From positions 1 to 64,000 of the forward strand of contig JARGPA010000014.1 in NCBI GenBank assembly GCA_029213305.1: a stretch of DNA of 64,000 nt, in the 5' to 3' direction. The number at the start of each line of letters is the position of its first letter. Within the stretch, counting starts at the first letter, position 1. Positions 53,994 through 62,619 of this stretch are shown piece after piece. The notes below the pieces were generated by a model. The model saw nothing but the letters and a program-made list of their open reading frames with translations. It was not told the origin of the DNA and did not search any database. The position numbers were made by a program, and so were the translations under genes. The DNA comes from Phycisphaerales bacterium (GTDB lineage Bacteria > Planctomycetota > Phycisphaerae > Phycisphaerales > UBA1924).

Positions 53994-55148
53994 ATGCTTG
54001 TTCAGAACCTTACAGACGCAATGGAGCTTATTGCCCCGCTCAAGTACGCAGAGAGTTGGGACAAGGTTGGGCTCGCATTAGGGGTCCCATCTCGTTCAAT
54101 CACTGGTCCTGTGCTTCTCACTATCGATCTGAGTGAACGAGTACTCAACGAAGCGCTTGACCAACAAGCAGGTGCGATCATCGCGTATCATCCACCGATT
54201 TGGAATCCTCTCGAAGTCCTAACGAATCAAACACATACCCAACGGATAATCCGAGGAGCAGCAGAAGCAAAGATTGCGATTTACTCGCCGCACACGGCGC
54301 TTGATTCAACCAAAGACGGCGTGACTGATTGGCTCTGCGAAGGAATTAGTTCAAACCCCGGAGAATCAAAACAAGGATCAATCCAAGGCGATTGTCGTGC
54401 GCTCACTCCATCTATAGGAGGCGATCATGATCGAGAAGTAAAAGTCATCACTTTCGTCCCAACAAAAGATGTTGACAAACTCCGCAACGCGATGGGAACT
54501 GCAGGCGCAGGTGGGATAGGGAAATATCGACTCTGCTCGTTCAATACCCAGGGTGAAGGAACTTTCTTGCCGCAAGAAGGCACAAACCCTGTGGTTGGGG
54601 AAATCGGTTCACTCGAAAGAGTTGCAGAGACTCGAATTGAGATGGTTTGCTCAAAGCGAGCACTCCCATTAGTAATTGAAACTCTCAAAGAGTTTCACCC
54701 ATACGAAACCCCTGCTTATGACATCGTAGAGTTGATGCCCGAACCTCTCAGATCAATCGGTGGCGGCCGAAGACTTGTGCTCGATCAAGCAGCGACAATT
54801 TCACAACTAGCAGATCGTTTAAAATCACATTTGGATCGTTCTCGAATCCGATATGCACTCGCAGTAGATGAAGATCATAAGTTCAGAACAGTCGGAGTCG
54901 TACCGGGCTCTGGAGGCTCAATGGCACAACTTGCAAAGCAAGAAGGATGTGAGCTTCTAATAACGGGAGAAATGACTCATCATGAGATCCTTGCTGCAAG
55001 CCAATCAGGTTTGAGTGTCTTGCTCGCAGGCCATACCAACACAGAGCGTGGGTACCTTCCTCGGCTCAAAGAGAAGCTTGAAAAACTGCTCCCTGATGCT
55101 CAGTTTATTCTGAGTCAGTCTGATCAAGATCAGATTAAAGTCGGGTGA
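53994..55148 (+). CDS. Nif3-like dinuclear metal centre protein (YbgI/YqfO type)
   Basis: 384 residues from the ATG at 53994, which has an AGAGGTG ribosome site; a GTG at 53985 is also in frame. Both halves of the Nif3 fold are visible: ESWDKVGLALGVPS, IIAYHPPIWNP and YSPHTALDSTKDGVTDWL, then LLITGEMTHHEILAA with AGHTNTERGYLPRL. The inserted domain (about residues 145-250, FVPTKDVDKLRNAMGTAGAG) is the PII-like insert of long members. Metal-dependent hydrolase activity is suspected in the family; the substrate is uncertain. Confidence 0.92.
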   Translation: MLVQNLTDAMELIAPLKYAESWDKVGLALGVPSRSITGPVLLTIDLSERVLNEALDQQAGAIIAYHPPIWNPLEVLTNQTHTQRIIRGAAEAKIAIYSPHTALDSTKDGVTDWLCEGISSNPGESKQGSIQGDCRALTPSIGGDHDREVKVITFVPTKDVDKLRNAMGTAGAGGIGKYRLCSFNTQGEGTFLPQEGTNPVVGEIGSLERVAETRIEMVCSKRALPLVIETLKEFHPYETPAYDIVELMPEPLRSIGGGRRLVLDQAATISQLADRLKSHLDRSRIRYALAVDEDHKFRTVGVVPGSGGSMAQLAKQEGCELLITGEMTHHEILAASQSGLSVLLAGHTNTERGYLPRLKEKLEKLLPDAQFILSQSDQDQIKVG

Positions 55149-55652
55149 TTATTCCGAACTGTTGTTCGTATTGATCGTACCAATGATATTAATTGGCGCT
55201 TCGGGTACTTTTACCTTTGCATCAAACAGTACTTCTGAAAGCCGCCCTGGCGGGATGTACTGCGCCGCGCCTATAAGACGATACTCAACTTCATTTGCTG
55301 TGTTGAGAGTATCAATCGGGAGCACCGCTGGAAGATAAAAGACATGGGAAGAAAAAGTATGGAGCGTGGTTTCAGGACTCCGAACCCCTCGAAATACTTC
55401 TGTACCATTCATCTCAACGCGATATGAAATCTGCTTGAGTGGGATAGGTTCCTTGTTTGGATTCTTTGCTTCGATGGAAAACTGAATAATCGTGCGATTA
55501 CCATCGTCTTCGAGTTGTCGAACCCCGACCGCTGAAAAAGTGGGGGCTGACGATTTGTTGCAGCCTGTCATCCCAACCAAAGCGATTGAGAAACAAACAA
55601 GCAAAATGGTGCGAGCACCAATCCAACACTGCATATTCTGAGCTGTATTCAT
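55149..55652 (-). CDS. LEA14/WHy-type lipoprotein (hypothetical)
   Basis: 167 residues from the ATG at 55652; GTG codons lie just upstream. The signal peptide ends in LVGMTGC, a lipobox. The mature part FSIEAKNPNKEPIPLKQISY followed by VEMNGTEVFRG has the pattern of LEA type 2 (WHy) beta domains found in small bacterial lipoproteins. Function unknown. It converges with the Nif3-like gene with no gap. Confidence 0.7.
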   Translation of the reverse strand: MNTAQNMQCWIGARTILLVCFSIALVGMTGCNKSSAPTFSAVGVRQLEDDGNRTIIQFSIEAKNPNKEPIPLKQISYRVEMNGTEVFRGVRSPETTLHTFSSHVFYLPAVLPIDTLNTANEVEYRLIGAAQYIPPGRLSEVLFDAKVKVPEAPINIIGTINTNNSSE

Positions 55653-55739
55653 CACATACGAGCGTAGCACACCTGCCCGTGAGTTGCATCACACACACGT
55701 GAGATTCATCGAACTGTTCTTGAGTTGATGGATCCAGAA

Positions 55740-56252
55740 TTAGTCAATCACTGTTGTCCCAACCCCTTCAAGGACTTGGGCTTGCGTTGGCATTGTGATC
55801 CAAGAAGGATTGTCTTTACTCTGAGCAATCAAGGTATCGATATCAACCTCTTTACTGTTATGGATGAAACTACCCCAGTGAATCATCAACCAACCCATTA
55901 CCAAGCACCCAACCCAGGCGCCCAACTCAGCGCTGCGTTGCTTTCGGATGATTAGTAAAATCCCCACAGATAACAAGACGGTGCATCCCTTCCAAAGTGC
56001 AAGGATTGCAGGGGATTGATACTCCATCATCGCACGCGCTAACGGGTTCATCTCGTTCATCCCGGTGTGAGTGATGTATAAGATTGTGAGATACAAGTCG
56101 AAGGCGCTCATGATTGCGATTGCAATCGCAAGCATGATTACTCGAAACGAGCGATGAACAAAGAGGGAGCGGATCTGCTTGAACACATCCACTAATCCAT
56201 GTTTCGTATCATCGACTATTCTTTGACTAGATTCATCCAGAACGGACTTCAT
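55740..56252 (-). CDS. Small membrane protein, DUF5658-like
   Basis: 170 residues from the ATG at 56252. Three membrane helices lie at about residues 30-115: the first carries MSAFDLYLTILYITH, then MNEMNPLARAMMEYQSPA and GWLMIHWGSFIHN. The Asp in the first helix with the NEMNP loop is the pattern of DUF5658-type proteins. No function is known. It is divergent from the large repeat protein gene. Confidence 0.65.
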   Translation of the reverse strand: MKSVLDESSQRIVDDTKHGLVDVFKQIRSLFVHRSFRVIMLAIAIAIMSAFDLYLTILYITHTGMNEMNPLARAMMEYQSPAILALWKGCTVLLSVGILLIIRKQRSAELGAWVGCLVMGWLMIHWGSFIHNSKEVDIDTLIAQSKDNPSWITMPTQAQVLEGVGTTVID

Positions 56253-56355
56253 TGGCAACTCTAATCGCACATTCAACACCAGGGGTTCAGCCGAAAGAGC
56301 GATTCCACCCAATACACATACTGTCTGTACTACCTAGAAAACCGAATGTCTGATT

Positions 56356-56389
56356 TTCGGACGAACTTCGTCCGAATGCAATCATTGCA
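56356..56389. promoter_or_regulatory. Double perfect palindrome in a divergent promoter region
   Basis: TTCGGACGAA-c-TTCGTCCGAA (56356-56376, 10-bp arms) is followed directly by TGCAAT-c-ATTGCA (56377-56389, 6-bp arms). Both are perfect and share a single C spacer. They lie between the DUF5658-like gene (minus) and the large repeat protein gene (plus), and look like operator sites or a strong hairpin. Confidence 0.5.
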
Positions 56390-56482
56390 TCCCTTCCGCG
56401 TATAACTCTGTATAGTGATAAGTATTCACGGATACCTGGTAAACTGCTCGGAGAATGTCAGATCTCACATATTCACACAATC

Positions 56483-59400
56483 TTGATCGCTTGCACACTC
56501 GGATTCAGTGTTTCAACTGTCTCTGCTCAAAGACTGAGCAACAACCAAGTTGACAACCCGATTTACATCGCGGATTCTCCGACTGCTTCGGACACGCTCA
56601 TCCGGATCCCTGAGCTTCTTGCTCAAGGAAACATCAGCGAAGCAACAAGACTCGTTGATACAACAATCGTGAACCTTGGTGATCGTCTAATCGAATCTGA
56701 GAACTCAGGTATTTTCATAGATGTCCGACATCGATTTCATCAGTTTGTGCTCGATCATCCAGAACTACTCCAAGCATATAGAAAAGATATTACTCCCAGA
56801 GCAAAGGTATGGCTTAAGGACGGTGAGTGGAGAAACGCTGCTAGAAATGCATGGCTCACAACCCCGGGTCTAATCGCAAACCTGCAACTCTCACAAACGC
56901 TCATTGAATCTGCTCACTTCAATGCAGGAGCCCGGATTCTCCGTGAGCTCTCAATCCATCCTGACGCAAGTAAGTATGCAATTGAAGCAACTCGCTTATC
57001 CCTCACAGTTGCAGGATATCTCGATACCACAGATTCTTGGGAGTTGTATCAACAATGGGCTTCCATTGCTCAAATAGAATCAATCGACTCGAACAGGCCA
57101 GTACAAAAACCGATTCGAACAGGACAATCCTATGATTCAATCGTATGGGATGCAGGCAGGAAATCGATCTCTCTTTCGCTTGAAGGGATCGTTCCTGACG
57201 CGATGGGAAAAGAGCCTTTAACTCCTGTTTCGCAGATCGATCAGATTCAGAATATTGAAAGACCTCGCGCCTCTGGCGCCAACATCACTCCTACAGCGTG
57301 GGTCGCTCCGGTTGTTTCTGGGAACATGCTCTATACCAATGACGGCGTAACCGTCTCGGGATTTGATCGTTTTTCGCTTCGTCCGATCTGGAGAATATCT
57401 ACTTCTATAAACGCAGATGCAGAGGACATCCCAAAGAGTGCAGATGCGCGAGCTCGATTGGGTCGAATCATCGAAGATTCAACTACGCTAACTGTAGATG
57501 GAAAGAGTTTGTATGTTCCAACAGGAATTCCAAGGAATGGACAACGAGCTGCCGACGATCGATTACTAAAGATCAATGCTCAAACTGGGCACATTGATTG
57601 GGCAATACAACTTCATCAACTCGATGAATCCCTCAGGGAATCATCAATTCGTGGACAAGTGATTGTCGATCAAGGAAATGTAATTGTTGGCGCTCGAACA
57701 AACAATCGGAAACAACGATTGATCAGTTTCTCTGTCGTTTGCTTGGATGGAGCAACAGGAGAGTTGCTCTGGATTAGACATATCGCATCTGCTGGGTCAC
57801 TCCCGTTCCAACAAATGGGACAACTTGCTCATTCTCCAACTCTTTATAACGGAGTAGTCTATTGGACTGATCATATTGGTCTTGGGTTTGCAATAGAATC
57901 CGCGACGGGTCAAGTCCTGTGGGCACGTCCACTCCCTCCACCTGATCTGTATGCGAGATTTAGCAGACCTTCATACTCGAACAATACCCCTGCGATTACA
58001 GAGCACGGGTTGTTCACGCTTTCAACTGATGGATCAGAAATTCTACAACTCAATCTCCAAACCGGAGAAACGATCGCCAAGCGCCAAGCAGAACCTGTCG
58101 GCGAAGCATACTACCTACTCCCAGTCGGCGAACGACTCGCGTGTATCAGTCAATCACGGGTGATCTATTTTCCGATGAATCGATTTGCATCCGCAACTCG
58201 TACGCGTTCAAAGATTTTGGGTGACGCGAGTGGAATCCGCGGCCGAGTTGTTGTTGCAAACGACAAACTTATTGTCCCTGTTAAAGAAGGGGTAGAAGTT
58301 CTCAATCCGAATCGCGCTCAAGAATCTGAGTTTATTCCACTCAACAACAGCGGCAATATCATAGCTCTCGAGGGACAACTCATTGTTGTAGACGACATGT
58401 ATGCATCGAGCTTCCTTGCTTGGGATATCGCGTCTCAGATCCTTCAAGAACGAATCGCTCATGACCCAACTTCTGCGATTACGCTTGCAGATCTTGCGTA
58501 TCGCGCTCGTCAGTCAGATCAAGTTGTACCTACAGTTGAATCTGCATTTCGTGTTATAAATAAACTACCGATTGAACAACGACAAAGCCTTAAGAACATG
58601 TTGTTCGATGTTGTGCTTGATATGGTAGAGCCTTCTCGACATTCTCAATCATCAATCCGATCCGAAGATGTCTTGGACACAAACGATCAACGCGATCTAC
58701 TTACTTTGCTTGGGACTATCGCACAATCTCATCGTCAAGTTGTCGCACATCGAATGGCTCTCGGATCTTGGCACAATCTCCGTGGTAACAAATCAGATTC
58801 GATCCGTGCGTATCAAGACATTCTTGATCAACCGTCTCTGAGTTCTTCAATGTGGGAAGGCGCAGGGATCGCAGTCCGCGGCGGACTCGAAGCAACACGG
58901 AGAATCCGCACGATTCTAGAAGAGACTGGGTATTCCCCTTATCGCCCGTTTGATAAACTCGCGAGTACTGAACAAACTTTCATTAACAACGATACAGACC
59001 CTAAACTCTACGAACAGCTCGCAAAGCGATACCCATGGGCAACCAGCACTCCTGAGATTTGGCTCAACGCTGCGAAGCTCTGGAAAAATCTCAAGCAAAC
59101 ATCAGTTTCGATTCATGCATCGAACGAAGGACTTGATGTTGCAAAAGCGCTCAAAGACTTCGGGTTATCAACAAATCAACTGACGATTGATCGTCTCGCG
59201 GAACTTGCAATCAGTGGTATGATTCAAACGAATCGCTCGATGGATGCACAGGTTCTCGCGACTGAGTTGAGCAAGGAATACCCGAATCTCAATCTACAAA
59301 TCGACGGACAATCCATATCGAGTGATCAAATTGCTCAACGCGCCAAAGACGCGATACAGCTTCCAAAGATTGGTGATAAGTTTATTCGAGATGACCAACC

Positions 59401-60700
59401 AGTTCTGATTACTGGGTCTCCTATCAAACCTGCAACTCGAGTTGATCAAGGAGGTGTTGTTCTTTTTTCTCCGCAACTTGGCCGCGTTGAGTATGTGAGA
59501 GCAGGAAGAAACATCTTTGAATCCGTTTGGTCGCGAAAATCACAAACAAACGAAACTCCAGTTATTCCTTGGCAAGATGAAACAAGAACACTCATCCTTT
59601 GGCCAGACGGCTCAAACAACGATAACACAGGAACACTCGAAGCAATCGAAACAACAACAGGACGGGTTGTTTGGTCAATCAGTAATGTTCACACAAAGCT
59701 CGTTGAAAACAGCACTCGTGTCCCAGATGATCTTGCTCGTGTCGATGCACAGTTCACGACTCCTACACAAGGAATCTCTCCTGTCAATCAGTTGATTACT
59801 GTCACAGACGGACACAGTATTATTCTGTCAGATCGAATTGGGAGAGCAATGGGTGTCGATCTATATACAGGTCAACACCTTTGGAATGTGGATCTCCCTG
59901 CAAATCGAGTGTATGACATGGATCTTCGCGGCGGAGTACTCGGAATTTGCGGCGTCTTGATTCGAGATAAAACCTCCAAACAAAATCAAGGAGAAAGCGT
60001 TTCGATTTCTGCATCGATTGATCCACGCACAGGAGAATCAATCCAGGTGCTCGATCGTTTCGGACAACTCCCAAGATGGATCAGAGTTGGGAACGATGGA
60101 AAACTATTCGTCGCGACAACTGAACGACTTTTAGCGATCGACACAAGCGAGGGAGATATCGATTGGGTAATCAACGATGAAGGAATCGTTGAAACAGAAG
60201 CAGGATGGATATTTGGAGACTCGATCTATGTGCTCGACGGCAACTCAGATCTCTGGGCATTCACTCTCGATGAAGGAACTCATCCTATCAATCCACTTGA
60301 TATGCGAGAAAAAGTAATCGGGAATGGATGGATGCAAGCAAGTTCGGATATCCGTCACTTTGGGATTGCTAGCGCTCGTGGATACCTTGCTTATGATCAA
60401 GATCATCATCTCATCGCGAGTGACTCGATCAACAGTAATCAACGTATGATTGATGTTGCTTGGGGACTCAATCGCTGCGTGTTTGTTGAGGATTCAATTA
60501 ACACAGGACAAGAATCGACTGCGAAACTGTACTTGCTTGATCAAGAGAATGCGCAACTGCTCGACACATTGAATATCGTGCTTCCAATTTCACTTGATAG
60601 ATCTCCAACATCAATCACCCCAATTAACGGCGGAGTGATCGTTGGATACACCGAAGTTTCAATCTTCATTCGAACAATGAAAAGTCCATCAACGAGTTAA
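56483..60700 (+). CDS. Large secreted quinoprotein/PQQ-like beta-propeller protein with helical middle region
   Basis: 1405 residues from a TTG at 56483, but the true start is unclear: the signal-like sequence (IACTLGFSVSTVSAQ) continues open upstream to CTG/ATT codons, and the ATG at 56455 is out of frame. Residues about 280-690 are propeller repeats with the W/G pattern of PQQ/BamB-like blades (LLKINAQTGHIDWAI, VCLDGATGELLWIRH). Residues about 700-950 look like TPR/helical repeats. Residues about 990-1400 form a second propeller (LEAIETTTGRVVWSI, AMGVDLYTGQHLWNVDL). No PQQ-enzyme catalytic motif is seen. It is probably periplasmic or at the cell surface; function unknown. Confidence 0.75.
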   Translation: MIACTLGFSVSTVSAQRLSNNQVDNPIYIADSPTASDTLIRIPELLAQGNISEATRLVDTTIVNLGDRLIESENSGIFIDVRHRFHQFVLDHPELLQAYRKDITPRAKVWLKDGEWRNAARNAWLTTPGLIANLQLSQTLIESAHFNAGARILRELSIHPDASKYAIEATRLSLTVAGYLDTTDSWELYQQWASIAQIESIDSNRPVQKPIRTGQSYDSIVWDAGRKSISLSLEGIVPDAMGKEPLTPVSQIDQIQNIERPRASGANITPTAWVAPVVSGNMLYTNDGVTVSGFDRFSLRPIWRISTSINADAEDIPKSADARARLGRIIEDSTTLTVDGKSLYVPTGIPRNGQRAADDRLLKINAQTGHIDWAIQLHQLDESLRESSIRGQVIVDQGNVIVGARTNNRKQRLISFSVVCLDGATGELLWIRHIASAGSLPFQQMGQLAHSPTLYNGVVYWTDHIGLGFAIESATGQVLWARPLPPPDLYARFSRPSYSNNTPAITEHGLFTLSTDGSEILQLNLQTGETIAKRQAEPVGEAYYLLPVGERLACISQSRVIYFPMNRFASATRTRSKILGDASGIRGRVVVANDKLIVPVKEGVEVLNPNRAQESEFIPLNNSGNIIALEGQLIVVDDMYASSFLAWDIASQILQERIAHDPTSAITLADLAYRARQSDQVVPTVESAFRVINKLPIEQRQSLKNMLFDVVLDMVEPSRHSQSSIRSEDVLDTNDQRDLLTLLGTIAQSHRQVVAHRMALGSWHNLRGNKSDSIRAYQDILDQPSLSSSMWEGAGIAVRGGLEATRRIRTILEETGYSPYRPFDKLASTEQTFINNDTDPKLYEQLAKRYPWATSTPEIWLNAAKLWKNLKQTSVSIHASNEGLDVAKALKDFGLSTNQLTIDRLAELAISGMIQTNRSMDAQVLATELSKEYPNLNLQIDGQSISSDQIAQRAKDAIQLPKIGDKFIRDDQPVLITGSPIKPATRVDQGGVVLFSPQLGRVEYVRAGRNIFESVWSRKSQTNETPVIPWQDETRTLILWPDGSNNDNTGTLEAIETTTGRVVWSISNVHTKLVENSTRVPDDLARVDAQFTTPTQGISPVNQLITVTDGHSIILSDRIGRAMGVDLYTGQHLWNVDLPANRVYDMDLRGGVLGICGVLIRDKTSKQNQGESVSISASIDPRTGESIQVLDRFGQLPRWIRVGNDGKLFVATTERLLAIDTSEGDIDWVINDEGIVETEAGWIFGDSIYVLDGNSDLWAFTLDEGTHPINPLDMREKVIGNGWMQASSDIRHFGIASARGYLAYDQDHHLIASDSINSNQRMIDVAWGLNRCVFVEDSINTGQESTAKLYLLDQENAQLLDTLNIVLPISLDRSPTSITPINGGVIVGYTEVSIFIRTMKSPSTS

Positions 60701-61194
60701 GACGCTGGGACATCCTCAACAGTTCTTGGATCAAGACCGCTTTCGATTGCAGTGATTTTATTGACTCGACGAAGATGTCGTCCGCCTTCGAAATCTGCGC
60801 TCATCCAAACCTCAAGAACCTTGTCTATCAATCGTTCGCCGAGCAAGTCTGCAGAGAGACAGAGCACATTTGCGTCGTTGTGAGATCTTGATAACTGAGC
60901 AGTGAGTTCATCATGAACAAGAGCAGCGCGTAGCCCGCTCACTTTGTTCGCTGCAATGGACATCCCAATCCCAGTTCCACAGATCAGTACGCCTCGATCT
61001 GCTTTACCAGTATTGATTTCTTGCCCGACTAAATATGCTTGCTCAGGGTAATCACAGTTCCCTTCGCACGAGAGTACGACGCTTGCTTCATATCCGAGTT
61101 GTATAAGTGTGTCGCATGCTCGTTGAGCTGTCTGCATTCCACGATGATCAGCACCAATGATGACACGGAGCTTGCTGTGAGTTGAATCAGTCAT
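60697..61194 (-). CDS. rpiB: Ribose-5-phosphate isomerase B
   Basis: 165 residues. IIGADHRGMQTAQRA, CDYPEQAYLVG, GVLICGTGIGMSIAANKVSG with the catalytic Cys, and SRSHNDANVLCLSADLLG define RpiB/LacAB. It interconverts ribose-5-phosphate and ribulose-5-phosphate. It overlaps the upstream fusion gene by ATGA and converges on the repeat protein gene with a 4-nt overlap. The pairing with a TsaC/YwlE-type protein mirrors the ywlC-ywlE-ywlF order of Bacillus. Confidence 0.95.
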   Translation of the reverse strand: MTDSTHSKLRVIIGADHRGMQTAQRACDTLIQLGYEASVVLSCEGNCDYPEQAYLVGQEINTGKADRGVLICGTGIGMSIAANKVSGLRAALVHDELTAQLSRSHNDANVLCLSADLLGERLIDKVLEVWMSADFEGGRHLRRVNKITAIESGLDPRTVEDVPAS

Positions 61195-62333
61195 GAAACG
61201 AGTTCCTCAATCTTTGTTCGTATCAGGTTCTCAAGATGGTCCGCGACCTGTCGATACACCTCAGTCGATTGCCCAATCGGGTCTGAAATCGGGTGAGTTG
61301 CATCAAGGGGAAAAATCTTATGCACCGCTTCAGGGGCAAGCTGCATCACAGCTTGTGCGTGTGAAGGCGTCATTGTAAAAATCACTTGTGCTCGTTCGAT
61401 CAACTCAGGAGTAATCATCTGTGATCGATGTGATGTGAGATCGATCCCGCGCTGAGAGAGTACATCAACCGCTTCGCGAGAAGCTGAATACCCGTCCCCA
61501 GCTGCAATCCCTGCTGATTCTGCAGAGAGTGAGATCCCAGATGGTTCTCGATTTCGGATCTGTGCGTGTGCGATCGCTTCAGCCATTGGGGATCGACAGG
61601 TGTTTCCAGTACACACAAATAGAATATGTGTATTGAGCATCCCGAGTACCTCATCTTGAGCAACTGGACCGTCTTGACTGACCCAGAACTGACCATTAAG
61701 CCCGATCCGCACTGTTGTCGAACCCTTCTGATGGAGGGTAGGTCCATCATCGATAATGATCGCAGGATGTTGATCAGTTCCTTTCACACGATCTAAGAAA
61801 TTGAGATCAATTTCAGTCCCTAGGTTTAGGGGTTTTCCCCAACATGTGGATCCAAGTGATCGTGCGAGTGTTGCGCCTCCACTTGAACGGATAACACTGC
61901 GTGAAACTGGATGATCAGGGATTCGAACTGCGATTGATTGTCCGTTGTCGATTAGCCCTCTAGACAGGTCGAAAAAACGACAAATTTGATCAATTTGCTC
62001 CTCTGGTTGTTCAAAAACTAATCGCGCAGACCCAGGGAGCAGTCTCTGAAAGAGTCTTTTACTCACCCTTGATGGAAAGACACATCGCTCTTCGAGTTGT
62101 TCACGATCAGCAAGATGCAGAGTAAATCGAGGATCAGAATCAGGTTGTGGATGCCCTGTGAGTTCGTCAAGTAAGCGCGCTGATGAATCACTCTGATCTA
62201 CGAAGACGCCGTACAGTGTTTCTGTAGGCAGAATAACCGGTGCGCCATCACGGATTGCATTGCTTGCTTGAACGAGTAAAGTATTTCGTTCATCCGGGGT
62301 CATCGTCATGATGTGTCGGCTCAAACCGTTCAT
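61191..62333 (-). CDS. Fusion of a TsaC/Sua5-like domain and a low-molecular-weight (arginine-type) phosphatase
   Basis: 380 residues. Residues about 15-215 follow the YrdC/Sua5 fold: APVILPTETLYGVFVDQ at the start, ARSLGSTCWGKP near the usual SANxSG site, and GSTTVRIG. The Lys-x-Arg ATP site of active TsaC is not visible (LTGHPQPDSDPRFTLH), so this half may be inactive or changed. Residues 236-380 are an LMW phosphatase: HILFVCTGNTCRSPM with nucleophile Cys241 and Arg247, and the general acid in PISDPIG. The Thr in CTGNTCRS is the residue typical of protein-arginine phosphatases such as YwlE. Overlaps rpiB by ATGA. Confidence 0.88.
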   Translation of the reverse strand: MNGLSRHIMTMTPDERNTLLVQASNAIRDGAPVILPTETLYGVFVDQSDSSARLLDELTGHPQPDSDPRFTLHLADREQLEERCVFPSRVSKRLFQRLLPGSARLVFEQPEEQIDQICRFFDLSRGLIDNGQSIAVRIPDHPVSRSVIRSSGGATLARSLGSTCWGKPLNLGTEIDLNFLDRVKGTDQHPAIIIDDGPTLHQKGSTTVRIGLNGQFWVSQDGPVAQDEVLGMLNTHILFVCTGNTCRSPMAEAIAHAQIRNREPSGISLSAESAGIAAGDGYSASREAVDVLSQRGIDLTSHRSQMITPELIERAQVIFTMTPSHAQAVMQLAPEAVHKIFPLDATHPISDPIGQSTEVYRQVADHLENLIRTKIEELVS

Positions 62334-62392
62334 TGATAAAGAGTAGCATCATTTTTGTCGTGTTGCGATCTGTGCCATACACAAGTTTTTTC

Positions 62393-62607
62393 ATTCATAT
62401 GAATCGAATGAATTGAACAATGTGGACGAGTTGTAAAGAGAATGGTTGACAACGATATACTCTAGTGATTAGGGTATAGGTTGAAGTACGAACCGAGGTG
62501 AGGTTCGATTGTGGAAAACCCTATTTGGAGTTCTCCATTACTCGATACTCTTCTCATTGTTAACACACACTCCGCAACGAACTCCACCTTGTTGCGAATT
62601 ATCCGAA
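62393..62607 (+). promoter_or_regulatory. dnaA upstream region with DnaA-box-like sites
   Basis: The 286-nt gap before dnaA contains a site matching the DnaA box TTWTNCACA on the minus strand (TGTGGAAAA, 62510-62518) and weaker ones at 62421-62429 (TGTGGACGA) and 62599-62607 (TTATCCGAA). There is also a perfect palindrome ATTCATATGAAT (62393-62404), a hairpin CGAACC-gaggtga-GGTTCG (62489-62507) and a TTGACA at 62446-62451. Likely the dnaA promoter with autoregulation; an origin is possible but not shown. Confidence 0.4.
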
Positions 62608-62619
62608 AGTCGTTTACGA

